Source: Parcubacteria group bacterium Greene0416_39
GTDB lineage: Bacteria > Patescibacteriota > Minisyncoccia > Minisyncoccales > UBA10102
Assembly: GCA_007375675.1 (NCBI GenBank)
Contig: VMEU01000005.1
Coordinates: 1-50,328, forward strand
DNA length: 50,328 nt
Reading direction: 5' to 3'
This document shows positions 27,627 through 35,520 of this stretch, piece by piece. Numbering within the stretch: position 1 is the first letter of the stretch; each line of letters opens with the position of its first letter. The notes below the pieces were generated by a model. The model worked only from the letters and a program-made list of their open reading frames with translations, was not told the DNA's origin and ran no database searches. The translations under genes and the position numbers were made by a program.

Positions 27627-27655
27627 ATTATATCTCTTAGAAAGAGAAACGCAAG
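27627..27655 (-). promoter_or_regulatory. hisB operon promoter with palindrome between -35 and -10
   Basis: TATAAT (27627-27632), TTGCGT -35-like upstream, TCTCTT-TCT-AAGAGA palindrome at 27633-27647. Confidence 0.5.
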
Positions 27656-27726
27656 TATTGACAACTTATTTAAAAAATGTTAAGAAGCAAAAAGTACGGA
27701 GTCTTGTATGGGGGAGGTTATCTACA

Positions 27727-28563
27727 ATGCAGGTAAAGACACTCGCAGGGAAGCTTCTGTCGCGTCGCCATCAAACAGCGCGTCCGGCATTGATCGTTCT
27801 TGACCTGGACCAATGTGTGGTTTGGACGGGCTATGACGCTCCGTTCGCATACTACCAAGCTCTGCCCAGGCTCAGCCGCCTTGTAATGCGTTCAAGAAAG
27901 GGCGAGCTACCTCCTATTTGCATCAATACGGGAAGGGATCGGAACTATGTGGAAGCAGTCACGTTCTTAACAGGAATTTCCGACTGGTGCGTGATTGAGG
28001 GAGGGGCTAGACTCTTCCACCCAGTAACCAAGGAAATGCAGAATAACCCCGAGATCACTCTTGAGGCGTTCAAGGCCCTCATTAAACTCCAACAGGAATG
28101 GGTGCCAAAAATCTGCGAGCGGTTCCCAGAACTTGTTCCTTATCCAGGGAAAACAGCCTACGTCACATTGGAAGTCCATCCGCATACAGCGAGAATGTCC
28201 CTGGAGGAGTACTACCAAGCAATCAAGGAAGACTTGCAACGTATGGAGCAAGGGGGGTTAATCAGCATCCAACGTTCGCAAATCGCTATTGACATAGGAG
28301 CTACTGGGAAAGAAGGCCCCATCAACAAAGGGTCTGGAATGAGGCTTCTTGCGCAAAAGACGGGAGTGCATCCAAGAGAGATGCTCGCCCTCGGAGATTC
28401 TATGTCAGACTATCCTATGATCCAGCAAGCAGGGTTTGTTGCGTGCCCCAGCAACGCAACCGCCGAGTTTAAACGGATGACCCTGGAACAGGGTGGTTTC
28501 GTCTCCGCCCGTCCGTATGTGGAAGGGGTCGTAGACGCGATAAGGCACTTCTGCCGGGGCTAG
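27727..28563 (+). CDS. HAD-superfamily (Cof/IIB-like) hydrolase
   Basis: ALIVLDLDQCVVWTG, CINTGRDRNYVEAV, NKGSGMRLLAQKTGVHPREMLALGDSMSDYPMIQQAG. Confidence 0.85.
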   Translation: MQVKTLAGKLLSRRHQTARPALIVLDLDQCVVWTGYDAPFAYYQALPRLSRLVMRSRKGELPPICINTGRDRNYVEAVTFLTGISDWCVIEGGARLFHPVTKEMQNNPEITLEAFKALIKLQQEWVPKICERFPELVPYPGKTAYVTLEVHPHTARMSLEEYYQAIKEDLQRMEQGGLISIQRSQIAIDIGATGKEGPINKGSGMRLLAQKTGVHPREMLALGDSMSDYPMIQQAGFVACPSNATAEFKRMTLEQGGFVSARPYVEGVVDAIRHFCRG

Positions 28564-28645
28564 GACTTAATCCTGCCGGTCCGTATGTGGAAGAGGTCAT
28601 AGACACGATAAAGCACTTCTGCCGGGGCTAGGACTTTAAATCCTG
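28511..28645 (+). repeat. Imperfect tandem duplication of the HAD gene 3' end
   Basis: 28511-28575 and 28579-28645 (68-nt offset); copy 2 still reads PYVEEVIDTIKHFCRG*. Confidence 0.9.
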
Positions 28646-28651
28646 GCCCCG
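28623..28651 (+). terminator. Rho-independent terminator
   Basis: CGGGGCTAGGACTTTAAATCCTGGCCCCG then CCTTTTTTT. Confidence 0.8.
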
Positions 28652-29604
28652 CCTTTTTTTATTTCAGAAGACAGCCTCAAAGCCCCTTGGGTGCCTCGTT
28701 GGATATATCTACGGAAGTACGCGCGTTCTTTCTTTGGTACGCTAGAATACCGCAACACTCCCCACCAGATTCCCACCAGCAAGGCAGTAATCACCGCCCA
28801 ATAAATTTGGCTGCGGTCGAGTTTCTTTTTGTATACTTTGTCTGCGACAGAAAGAAAACGTTCGAACGTTTTTCGCTGTATTCGCGGCGGATTAAAAAAA
28901 CTGTCTCTGAAAACATACCCTAAATCGTAGAAGATTCCTCCTTTTTTGTTAAAACCAGCGTATTCAAAATCCAAAAGGTATATACGATTGTTTTTGTCAA
29001 CGATAAGGTTTTGCAACAGGAAATCGTTATGCGTAGAAACCCCCTTGCTGGTCGACTTAAGCTCTTTCTCTGCCTTTTTCTCAATGTTTCTCAGCTCTTG
29101 TATTGCACCACTATTCAAAAGCTTGCCGAGCTGATGCTTACTTGCTTCTCCACGGTACTTTGCAATCTCATCACGGAACACATTGTACGTGTTTACAAAC
29201 TTTACCCTGCTGGTATGGAAGGTATAAAAAAGCTTCGCTAACTTCTGTTGGTACTTTTTCTGCCTGAACTGTCGCATAGTAAGCTCTTCGCCTGGAATGT
29301 ATTCTGTCACCATGGTTCCGTCTGGAAGATCGTACTGTGTTTTATTTTTTGTGTTTAAAATATTCTTCTTTGAAAGAACATAGATAAAATACTTTGGCAG
29401 AATACGCTGAACCTTTTTATTGCGGGAAAGTGCGAGGATATTCTTTCCTTCTGTTTTCCTGTCCAATACGCTTTCCCACGGGAGACGTACAAAAAACTTC
29501 TTTGCCTGAAAACTCACCACATAGTTTCTATTGGTCTGCCCGCCTGCTCTTTTCGCGCGAAAAGGCTCAGAAAAGAGTTTTTTGAGGTAGAGGAGATCTT
29601 TCTT
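28636..29604 (-). CDS. Choline/aminoglycoside phosphotransferase-like kinase
   Basis: GQTNRNYVV, VSTHNDFLLQNLIVDKNNRIYLLDFEYAGFN (Brenner-like motif). Confidence 0.78.
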   Translation of the reverse strand, partial: KKDLLYLKKLFSEPFRAKRAGGQTNRNYVVSFQAKKFFVRLPWESVLDRKTEGKNILALSRNKKVQRILPKYFIYVLSKKNILNTKNKTQYDLPDGTMVTEYIPGEELTMRQFRQKKYQQKLAKLFYTFHTSRVKFVNTYNVFRDEIAKYRGEASKHQLGKLLNSGAIQELRNIEKKAEKELKSTSKGVSTHNDFLLQNLIVDKNNRIYLLDFEYAGFNKKGGIFYDLGYVFRDSFFNPPRIQRKTFERFLSVADKVYKKKLDRSQIYWAVITALLVGIWWGVLRYSSVPKKERAYFRRYIQRGTQGALRLSSEIKKGGARI

Positions 29605-32155
29605 CATGTTCTCCAAAAATCTTGATCTTTCCGTACTCGCCATCATACCCGGGTTCAATGTTCACCTTGCCCTCACGAACCCTCTTGATGCCCTCTGCAA
29701 TTTCAGGAATGGTTGCGCCTTGCAGATCCTGTTGTGTCGCATCCAGAAGCACCGCAAACTCGTTGCCGAAATGCGACACCAGCTTTTCATACTCTTCCTT
29801 CCCCTGTTTGGTGCCCACTCCCTGGTGCAGAGCGTCTGCAATGATTTCTTGCAGAGGAATAAGACTCTTAAAAGGGATTGCGCCTGCGGGTTTACCCTCC
29901 GAAGCCTTGGCGAAGGAGGGCCTGTCTGCTAGCTCTTCCACACGGTTGAGAACCCCGATAACCAAGGGCTTCTTGCACTTGGGGCATATATTGTTATGCT
30001 TTTTCGATTCCACGGGAGACATACTTATGTTGCATACTCTATGCCCGTCGTAGTGATACTTCCCTTCTTCTGGGAAAAACTCAACGGTGTATAAAAACTT
30101 GCTGGGATCCTTTGTTTTTATTGCCTGCATCAACGCAGAATAGCTCACCTCTGTATCGAATACATTCGCCTCTCTCCCGATCTTTTCTAAGCTGTGGCTG
30201 TCCGAGTTTGAGATGAGCGCAATATTGTCTAGTGCAGAAAGCCTCCAGTTCATGGCGGGATCCGAAGAAAGTCCCGTCTCAATGGCATAGATATACTTTG
30301 TGTATTCGTCAAAACATTCTTCCAAAGCATTAAATCCGGACTTTGACCCAAACACAGAGAACCAAGGTGTCCAACAATTATGTACAGTGGCAAATTCAGT
30401 TACATACGAATTATCCTCCTCTACCTCTAAATTGTACACATTGCCCTCATAATTCTCTATCTCGATATCACGGATTGGCAAATAGACATAGTTCTTGTCA
30501 ATCCAACCATGCCGTATTTTTGTTTTATAGTTATATTTCTGGAACTCCGGCATATTGAGTAAGCCATATGTATCTTCAAAAAACGCTAAACGATTTACAG
30601 CAAAAAGATCGTGCTGTGCGTTAATCTTACGACCTTCGATAAAACTATTACCTAGTTCTTGACGCCTCTTTGCTGTATCAATATAAACCGACGGAATAAT
30701 GCCTAACCGTAAGAAAAGAATCTTCATCTGATTCATAAGAATCCTTGAAGAGGTATACCCAGCATCTCCTCTCCACCATCCAAGCAATATCTCTATCTGT
30801 TTTTCTTGTGGGAGCTCAAGTATCCATTGAGGCAACGCCTTTGTGAACGCGCGATGTTCTCTGCTGTTTTGCTCGTAGCAAAAAGAAGAAAAGAAATCTT
30901 TTATTATCTTTGAATAGTAGATTAGTTCAATACCTCCGTCTTTACTCCGTTCTTTACTTGGCGTGAGAGAAAATACGCTACGCATTAAATTGCGTACATC
31001 AGAAAGATATGTTTCTTCATGTTGTGCAAATGTAAATGAAATAAGATCTTTACCCTCACTTCCTTCGGCTAGATAATACCCAATAAGACGGCAAAAAGAG
31101 CTAGAAACCGGAATCATTGAAGAAAATGATTTCGATCTTGTACCTTTCATTGTTACTACGGTACCAGAAAGTGCTCCTGAACTTTGTGATAGAGAAAGCC
31201 CTGCGCCTTGCCCATTGCCTAATATATCATTTATCGATAAGACTTCTTTCTGAAGGTATGGTAGCGTAAGAAAATTTTGCAAAACGATGTGCCCGATGTC
31301 TTTTGTTTGCATAAATCGCGGGTAGAGAAGCACGTCTCCCTTTTCAAGGTTTTCGGCAAGAACCCATGTGGGAGTAAAATTCTCTTTCGTGGCCTTATGC
31401 TTATTACAACAATGACTGCTTCCTAAACAGTTAGGATGGCAAAACCCATGTTGCCACCGACAATGCTTCTGGGTCTTCAGAGCATAGAATGGGTGTTCAG
31501 AGGTCGTGCTCAATCCTTCTCTAAAATAGTAAGGTTTAATGTGATAAAGTTTTCCTTTATACGGACGAGTAAATACTTCGGTAACCTTCTGCCATCTATT
31601 CTTGTGGGTATATACATAATCCCCTTGCTTAATATCTTTTATCGGTTTGAGATTGCCTTGAGTATGAACAATACTCTCTGGAGGCAGACAATGTGCGGGG
31701 ATTACCATGCAGTCGGGAGACGCATCCAAAGCGATCTTCACTACCTCTTTTGCGTCAATGCCAATAATGGGCCTGCCGTCTGCTTTGAGATTGCCAACCC
31801 AGGAAAGTTTTGTGTTTATCTTTTCCACTGCCTCAAATGACGGGGCAAACAAAATGAGATGCACTTTCCTCACCTTTCCTCCCTTGGAATAAATGCAGCT
31901 TATTTCGCTCGTCAAAAGAAACCGAGTTGGAGTTTCCTTGCCCGCCGAAGCGGGTTTCAATTGATACAATCCTTGTTCTGCGGGCTCCAGCTGCTCTTTC
32001 AATTCTTGAAACCAAAGCGGGTGAGTAAAGTCACCCGTGCCCATTACTTTGATGCCTTTTATTTGGGCCCACTTGTCGAGATTCTCCAGGTTCATATCCT
32101 TGGAGGTTGCCCTCGCAAACCTGGAGTGAATGTGAAAATCGCCGACAAACTTCAT
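29567..32155 (-). CDS. Endonuclease Q-like PHP-domain nuclease, intein-interrupted precursor
   Basis: Extein: GDFHIHSRFARATSKDMNLENLDKWAQIKGIKVMGTGDFTHP, VIPAH|CWTPWFSVFGSKSGFN, NSDSHSLEKIGRE, Zn motif CPKC, C-terminal QKTLF. Confidence 0.85.
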   Translation of the reverse strand: MKFVGDFHIHSRFARATSKDMNLENLDKWAQIKGIKVMGTGDFTHPLWFQELKEQLEPAEQGLYQLKPASAGKETPTRFLLTSEISCIYSKGGKVRKVHLILFAPSFEAVEKINTKLSWVGNLKADGRPIIGIDAKEVVKIALDASPDCMVIPAHCLPPESIVHTQGNLKPIKDIKQGDYVYTHKNRWQKVTEVFTRPYKGKLYHIKPYYFREGLSTTSEHPFYALKTQKHCRWQHGFCHPNCLGSSHCCNKHKATKENFTPTWVLAENLEKGDVLLYPRFMQTKDIGHIVLQNFLTLPYLQKEVLSINDILGNGQGAGLSLSQSSGALSGTVVTMKGTRSKSFSSMIPVSSSFCRLIGYYLAEGSEGKDLISFTFAQHEETYLSDVRNLMRSVFSLTPSKERSKDGGIELIYYSKIIKDFFSSFCYEQNSREHRAFTKALPQWILELPQEKQIEILLGWWRGDAGYTSSRILMNQMKILFLRLGIIPSVYIDTAKRRQELGNSFIEGRKINAQHDLFAVNRLAFFEDTYGLLNMPEFQKYNYKTKIRHGWIDKNYVYLPIRDIEIENYEGNVYNLEVEEDNSYVTEFATVHNCWTPWFSVFGSKSGFNALEECFDEYTKYIYAIETGLSSDPAMNWRLSALDNIALISNSDSHSLEKIGREANVFDTEVSYSALMQAIKTKDPSKFLYTVEFFPEEGKYHYDGHRVCNISMSPVESKKHNNICPKCKKPLVIGVLNRVEELADRPSFAKASEGKPAGAIPFKSLIPLQEIIADALHQGVGTKQGKEEYEKLVSHFGNEFAVLLDATQQDLQGATIPEIAEGIKRVREGKVNIEPGYDGEYGKIKIFGEHEERSPLPQKTLF
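29895..29920. repeat. Palindromic element in EndoQ-like gene (encodes SFAKASEG)
   Basis: CCCTCC-GAA-GCC-TT-GGC-GAA-GGAGGG. Confidence 0.85.
30377..31690 (-). other. Intein with LAGLIDADG homing endonuclease (438 aa)
   Basis: Starts Cys1 CLPPESIVHTQGNLKPIKDIKQGDYVYTHKNRWQKVTEVF; TTSEHPFYAL block B; LAGLIDADG-like RLIGYYLAEGS and EILLGWWRGDAGY; C-terminus VYNLEVEEDNSYVTEFATVHN followed by C+1. Confidence 0.93.
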
Positions 32156-32190
32156 ACAATAAATAAAAAATTAAAATCCAATTTGAAAAA

Positions 32191-32931
32191 TCACAGAAGT
32201 ATTTTTTGGGTTGTTTTTCTAGGATAGTTGGTGATTTTTCCAAGCCAGTCTCGGTTATACCATTCCCACACCTCTTTTGCAGAAAGGAACGCTTGAAGGT
32301 CGTGTTCGTGATTCTCAAGTTCCTTAAACTCCACCTGGCCCTGCTGTGGGCCCCACACGTGGTTGCACAAAGGGTTTCCCTCAAGAACCCTGCCCGATTC
32401 ATCGCGCTCTCGCTGTTTTGCAAAACACCCTTGGCATTTTGCGTACTGGTCAATTCTCAAGATCCACCGCGTCTTGCAGAGTTTTGTTCTCTGGGCGCTT
32501 TTGTTGTACGCGTTAACGTAGGCTGCAGTCTGCAAGGCATACTCTTCTCTCATGCCACTGCTCGTTTTTAGGTCAACAAGCCCAAACACGCCATGAACCA
32601 TTCCCGCCACGTCTATGGTCCCGGCATACATATGCTCCTCATCAACAACAAGTCTTTCAACGTCTTCTTTAGGATTCAACACTTCAAACGCCACTGCCCT
32701 CTGCCACTCCAAAAAGGCGTTCAGGGAAGGAAGAATGCGCGGTTCTTGCATATTACTCTCTCCCTGAAGAAGTTTTGCAACAGCTTTGTGAACGAGCGTG
32801 CCCCAGTCAGTCCCCGATTTCCCCCAGAACACATTGTTCTTGGAAACGAATGAGGTAATAGCCGTGACTCTAGGCATCCAAAGGCCTGCAACCTCGTGTC
32901 CGTATTTCTGTTTAAAAAAGTCAACCGTCAT
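32191..32931 (-). CDS. PD-(D/E)XK family nuclease-like protein
   Basis: GTLVHKAVAKLL, YAGTIDVAGMVHGVFGLVDLKTSSGMREEYALQTAAYVNAY (D...DxK...Q...Y). Confidence 0.72.
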   Translation of the reverse strand: MTVDFFKQKYGHEVAGLWMPRVTAITSFVSKNNVFWGKSGTDWGTLVHKAVAKLLQGESNMQEPRILPSLNAFLEWQRAVAFEVLNPKEDVERLVVDEEHMYAGTIDVAGMVHGVFGLVDLKTSSGMREEYALQTAAYVNAYNKSAQRTKLCKTRWILRIDQYAKCQGCFAKQRERDESGRVLEGNPLCNHVWGPQQGQVEFKELENHEHDLQAFLSAKEVWEWYNRDWLGKITNYPRKTTQKILL

Positions 32932-32938
32932 ACAGTAA

Positions 32939-33232
32939 TCACGCGGGTTTCTTCATGAGAATCTTAAACACGCCTTCTAGGAAATCTCCTCCTGCATACC
33001 CTATGATGAGCGCCATGGCTGGGGTGATAGTGTCTGTCCCAAACACAAAGATCCCTGACTCTTTGATTGCAAAAGCCGCGGTTACGCCAACAATGCCCGA
33101 GAGAACCATAGTGGAAAGAAACGAAGGCAACTTAAACTTCACCTCCTTGTATGAGTAGTAGTGCTTTAAAAATCCTACCAAGCCCCTAATCACTCCTCCT
33201 CCAAACCCTGCAATGAGAACTGCTTCGTACAT
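32939..33232 (-). CDS. Small membrane protein
   Basis: 97 aa with hydrophobic segments (LSTMVLSGIVGVTAAFAI, ITPAMALIIGYAGGDFLEGVF). Confidence 0.6.
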   Translation of the reverse strand: MYEAVLIAGFGGGVIRGLVGFLKHYYSYKEVKFKLPSFLSTMVLSGIVGVTAAFAIKESGIFVFGTDTITPAMALIIGYAGGDFLEGVFKILMKKPA

Positions 33233-33235
33233 AGA

Positions 33236-33796
33236 TTAAAGAATTATGCCAAACATTGTTTTCACTCCCCACCCAACTCCGTAAGCAACGCCAGAAGCTA
33301 ACCCCCCTACCAACAGAATTTCCATGCCTGCTTTGAAGGGGTTGGCTCCTGTCACCAAAGTTCTTGCTGCTCCCACTCCAAAAAAGGTAAGTGCAGCCAG
33401 AATGCCTGAAATCCAGAAGAGCTGGGGCGAAGGTTCTGCTAAAAGATAGGGTATAAGAGGAATGCTTCCTGCAATCACAAACGCTCCAATTGTTGCGAGG
33501 CCGTGCTTCCAAGGGGTTTTGACTGCTGTTCCCAAAGCTTGCGCTCCAGAATTTTGGAGGTGATTCTGGGTGTGCTCGTGCTCGGAGCGTATCGCAAGAA
33601 AATTGGAAGCCCCCATAGAAAATCCGTCTGCAAAAAGGTTTGCGAGCCCAAGGATAATAATTACGCCTTGTGGTAAAAGGGCTCCTGTGGCTCCCGCAAC
33701 CACGGCAAACGTGGTTACCAATCCGTCTGTTGCGCCATACACAAAATCTCCAACGTATGTTTCTTCTTTCTTAAGATTTCCCTGAACGGTTTCCAT
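33236..33796 (-). CDS. VIT/CCC1 family transporter
   Basis: [59 protein letters not shown]. Confidence 0.88.
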   Translation of the reverse strand: METVQGNLKKEETYVGDFVYGATDGLVTTFAVVAGATGALLPQGVIIILGLANLFADGFSMGASNFLAIRSEHEHTQNHLQNSGAQALGTAVKTPWKHGLATIGAFVIAGSIPLIPYLLAEPSPQLFWISGILAALTFFGVGAARTLVTGANPFKAGMEILLVGGLASGVAYGVGWGVKTMFGIIL

Positions 33797-33812
33797 GCGT
33801 ATCTCCCAGTAT

Positions 33813-33895
33813 ACCCTGTAGTAGAACTTTGGCAATGGTTTTGCTCTACAAAACCATAGAGATGCCGGTGGGCAGCCAAAGTTTCACTACAGGGT
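33813..33895 (-). other. 83-nt structured element (branched inverted repeat) in the leader of the VIT gene
   Basis: ACCCTGTAGT/ACTACAGGGT (10 bp), AACTTTGGC/GCCAAAGTT (9 bp), inner hairpins GGTTTTG-CTCTA-CAAAACC and TGCC-GGTG-GGCA. Confidence 0.8.
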
Positions 33896-33925
33896 GTAGC
33901 AAAAAACCTTGTTGACAACAAATTC

Positions 33926-35065
33926 TTACAACAAAAGCGTTGCTGCTGCGCCTCCTACTAACAAAAGGGCAATGAACAACAAAACAAACGAGGGAACTTT
34001 GATGCTGTATTCTGGCGTTCTGTCTCCTTTGACTTTTGCTTTTTGGAACAGGAGAATAATCAAGATTCCTTCCAGGGCCCCAATCAGACCTCCTACCACA
34101 CTAATAACCTGGATGAATTCTCTTATCCCTAAAAGAAAAAGTGCTAAGGGAGCGCCTACTGCAAGAATTGCTGCTGGCACCGTGGGAACTTTAAAATCGT
34201 GGCGCAGGGAATTCTTAAGATAATTCCCAATAACCAAGAAGGAATCCGCGATCACCACAATCCCTATCGTTGCGCCAAACCACACAATGCCTTTACCCAA
34301 GAACGGTACCAACCCAGAGAAGGCATCTTGGGAAGAAGAGGACCCTGAAACTAAAAGCACGATGACGGTAAACAAAAGAAGAAAAAACCCTGAAACAAGG
34401 GTGGATGCCACAATGACATTATCTAACTTGGTGTTTGCCTTCCTATCTCTGAGAAAACTCATCACCTCTGGGATTGCCTCAAACCCTACCAATGCAAAAA
34501 GCAATACACCAAAAGGCAAGAAGAGGTTTGCAGAACCGGTGAGACCAATAAAAGGAATATTCAAGTTGCCAAGATGTGGCAAGGCAAAAATCACGAGTGC
34601 TGCAATTGCGCCCACAAAAGCAATATTTGTGAAAAACTCAATCTTTGCTATCAACTGTCTTCCGACAAAGACCAAAATAAGCGCAATGATGCTAAATACC
34701 ACTGATACAAAAAGCCCAGAAATGCGGGGAAAATCCTGCAGAATGATCTCTCCAAAGTGTCCAACTAAAATAAGATACGCCAGGAGGGTCCCCACTAAAA
34801 CAAAAAAAAGGGTGATGCTTGCAAAGAACCTACCCCATTTGCCAAGGTAAATTTCAGCATACCCTACCAAGCGGTGCTTCCCCGATGTTCTTAGACAAAC
34901 CTCTCCAAAAAATAGATGCAGCAGGGTGACAACCAAAAGAAGAAGGAGGAAAGAAAAAACAGCAGGAGCTATCCCGCTTATTGTTACAACATAAGGAATG
35001 CCAAAAATGCCGGCACCAACAATAGTCCCCACCATTGTAGAAACAGCTAAGATGAAACTGTTCAT
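33926..35065 (-). CDS. Amino acid permease (Trp/Tyr permease-like)
   Basis: STMVGTIVGAGIFGIPYVVTISGIAPAV; about 10 hydrophobic TM segments. Confidence 0.75.
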   Translation of the reverse strand: MNSFILAVSTMVGTIVGAGIFGIPYVVTISGIAPAVFSFLLLLLVVTLLHLFFGEVCLRTSGKHRLVGYAEIYLGKWGRFFASITLFFVLVGTLLAYLILVGHFGEIILQDFPRISGLFVSVVFSIIALILVFVGRQLIAKIEFFTNIAFVGAIAALVIFALPHLGNLNIPFIGLTGSANLFLPFGVLLFALVGFEAIPEVMSFLRDRKANTKLDNVIVASTLVSGFFLLLFTVIVLLVSGSSSSQDAFSGLVPFLGKGIVWFGATIGIVVIADSFLVIGNYLKNSLRHDFKVPTVPAAILAVGAPLALFLLGIREFIQVISVVGGLIGALEGILIILLFQKAKVKGDRTPEYSIKVPSFVLLFIALLLVGGAAATLLL

Positions 35066-35156
35066 ATGAGATTAACGAAACCCATGGCTTCTTCTGCAGA
35101 CGCGTAGGGCCCCGCCCGCAGGTGGGGTAAAGCGCAAAGAAAAGACATGGGTTGAG

Positions 35157-35507
35157 TTATGCAGTCTTGTATACGCGGTATCCTTCCCTTACTTTTTGTT
35201 TTACTTTGAACCCTACGTCTTCTCCTTTCTTTGCCTTTTTCACCTGCTCATGCTCAATCTGCATGGAGTCTATCTGCTGGGTGAAAGACTTGCCGCCTCC
35301 TTCAATGCGAATGGTATCGCCTTGAGAAAGAGTATCCTTAAGAGTTACTGCCGCAACCTTGATCTTGTCGTAGTAGTGGGCAATTTTGCCGATGAGTTTC
35401 TCCTTGGATTTCCCCGCCGAAAGCTTCGCATTCGGGCGGACCCGCCTTAATGCCTTACGGGCTTTAGGCGGGTTTGGTTTTGATTTTTTGACTATTTTCT
35501 TTTTCAT
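35157..35507 (-). CDS. EF-Tu domain-II-like small beta-barrel protein
   Basis: IGKIAHYYDKIKVAAVTLKDTLSQGDTIRIEGGGKSFTQQIDSMQIEHEQVKKAKKGEDVGFKVKQKVREGYRVYK. Confidence 0.65.
   Translation of the reverse strand: MKKKIVKKSKPNPPKARKALRRVRPNAKLSAGKSKEKLIGKIAHYYDKIKVAAVTLKDTLSQGDTIRIEGGGKSFTQQIDSMQIEHEQVKKAKKGEDVGFKVKQKVREGYRVYKTA
35413..35472. repeat. Two adjacent palindromic elements in the N-terminal coding region
   Basis: CCCGCCG-AAA-GC-TTC-GC-ATT-CGGGCGG (35413-35439) and CCCGCCT-TAAT-GCC-TTACG-GGC-TTT-AGGCGGG (35441-35472). Confidence 0.8.
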
Positions 35508-35520
35508 AGTATAAAAATAG

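Noticed and set aside
28511-28645. HAD gene 3' repeat as a diversity-generating retroelement (variable repeat/template repeat pair with A-specific changes)
   Set aside because: Differences sit only at A positions of the downstream copy, but all four are A/G transitions, the repeat is short, and no reverse transcriptase or accessory gene is in the window.
29549-29564. 16-bp palindrome CTTTTCGCGCGAAAAG in the kinase gene as an insertion element
   Set aside because: Palindrome is real, but the encoded stretch (FRAKRAGGQTNRNY) overlaps a conserved kinase motif, so insertion is not evident.
34287-34850. 187-aa plus-strand ORF antisense to the amino acid permease
   Set aside because: Low-complexity K/T/P-rich shadow ORF of a membrane protein gene.
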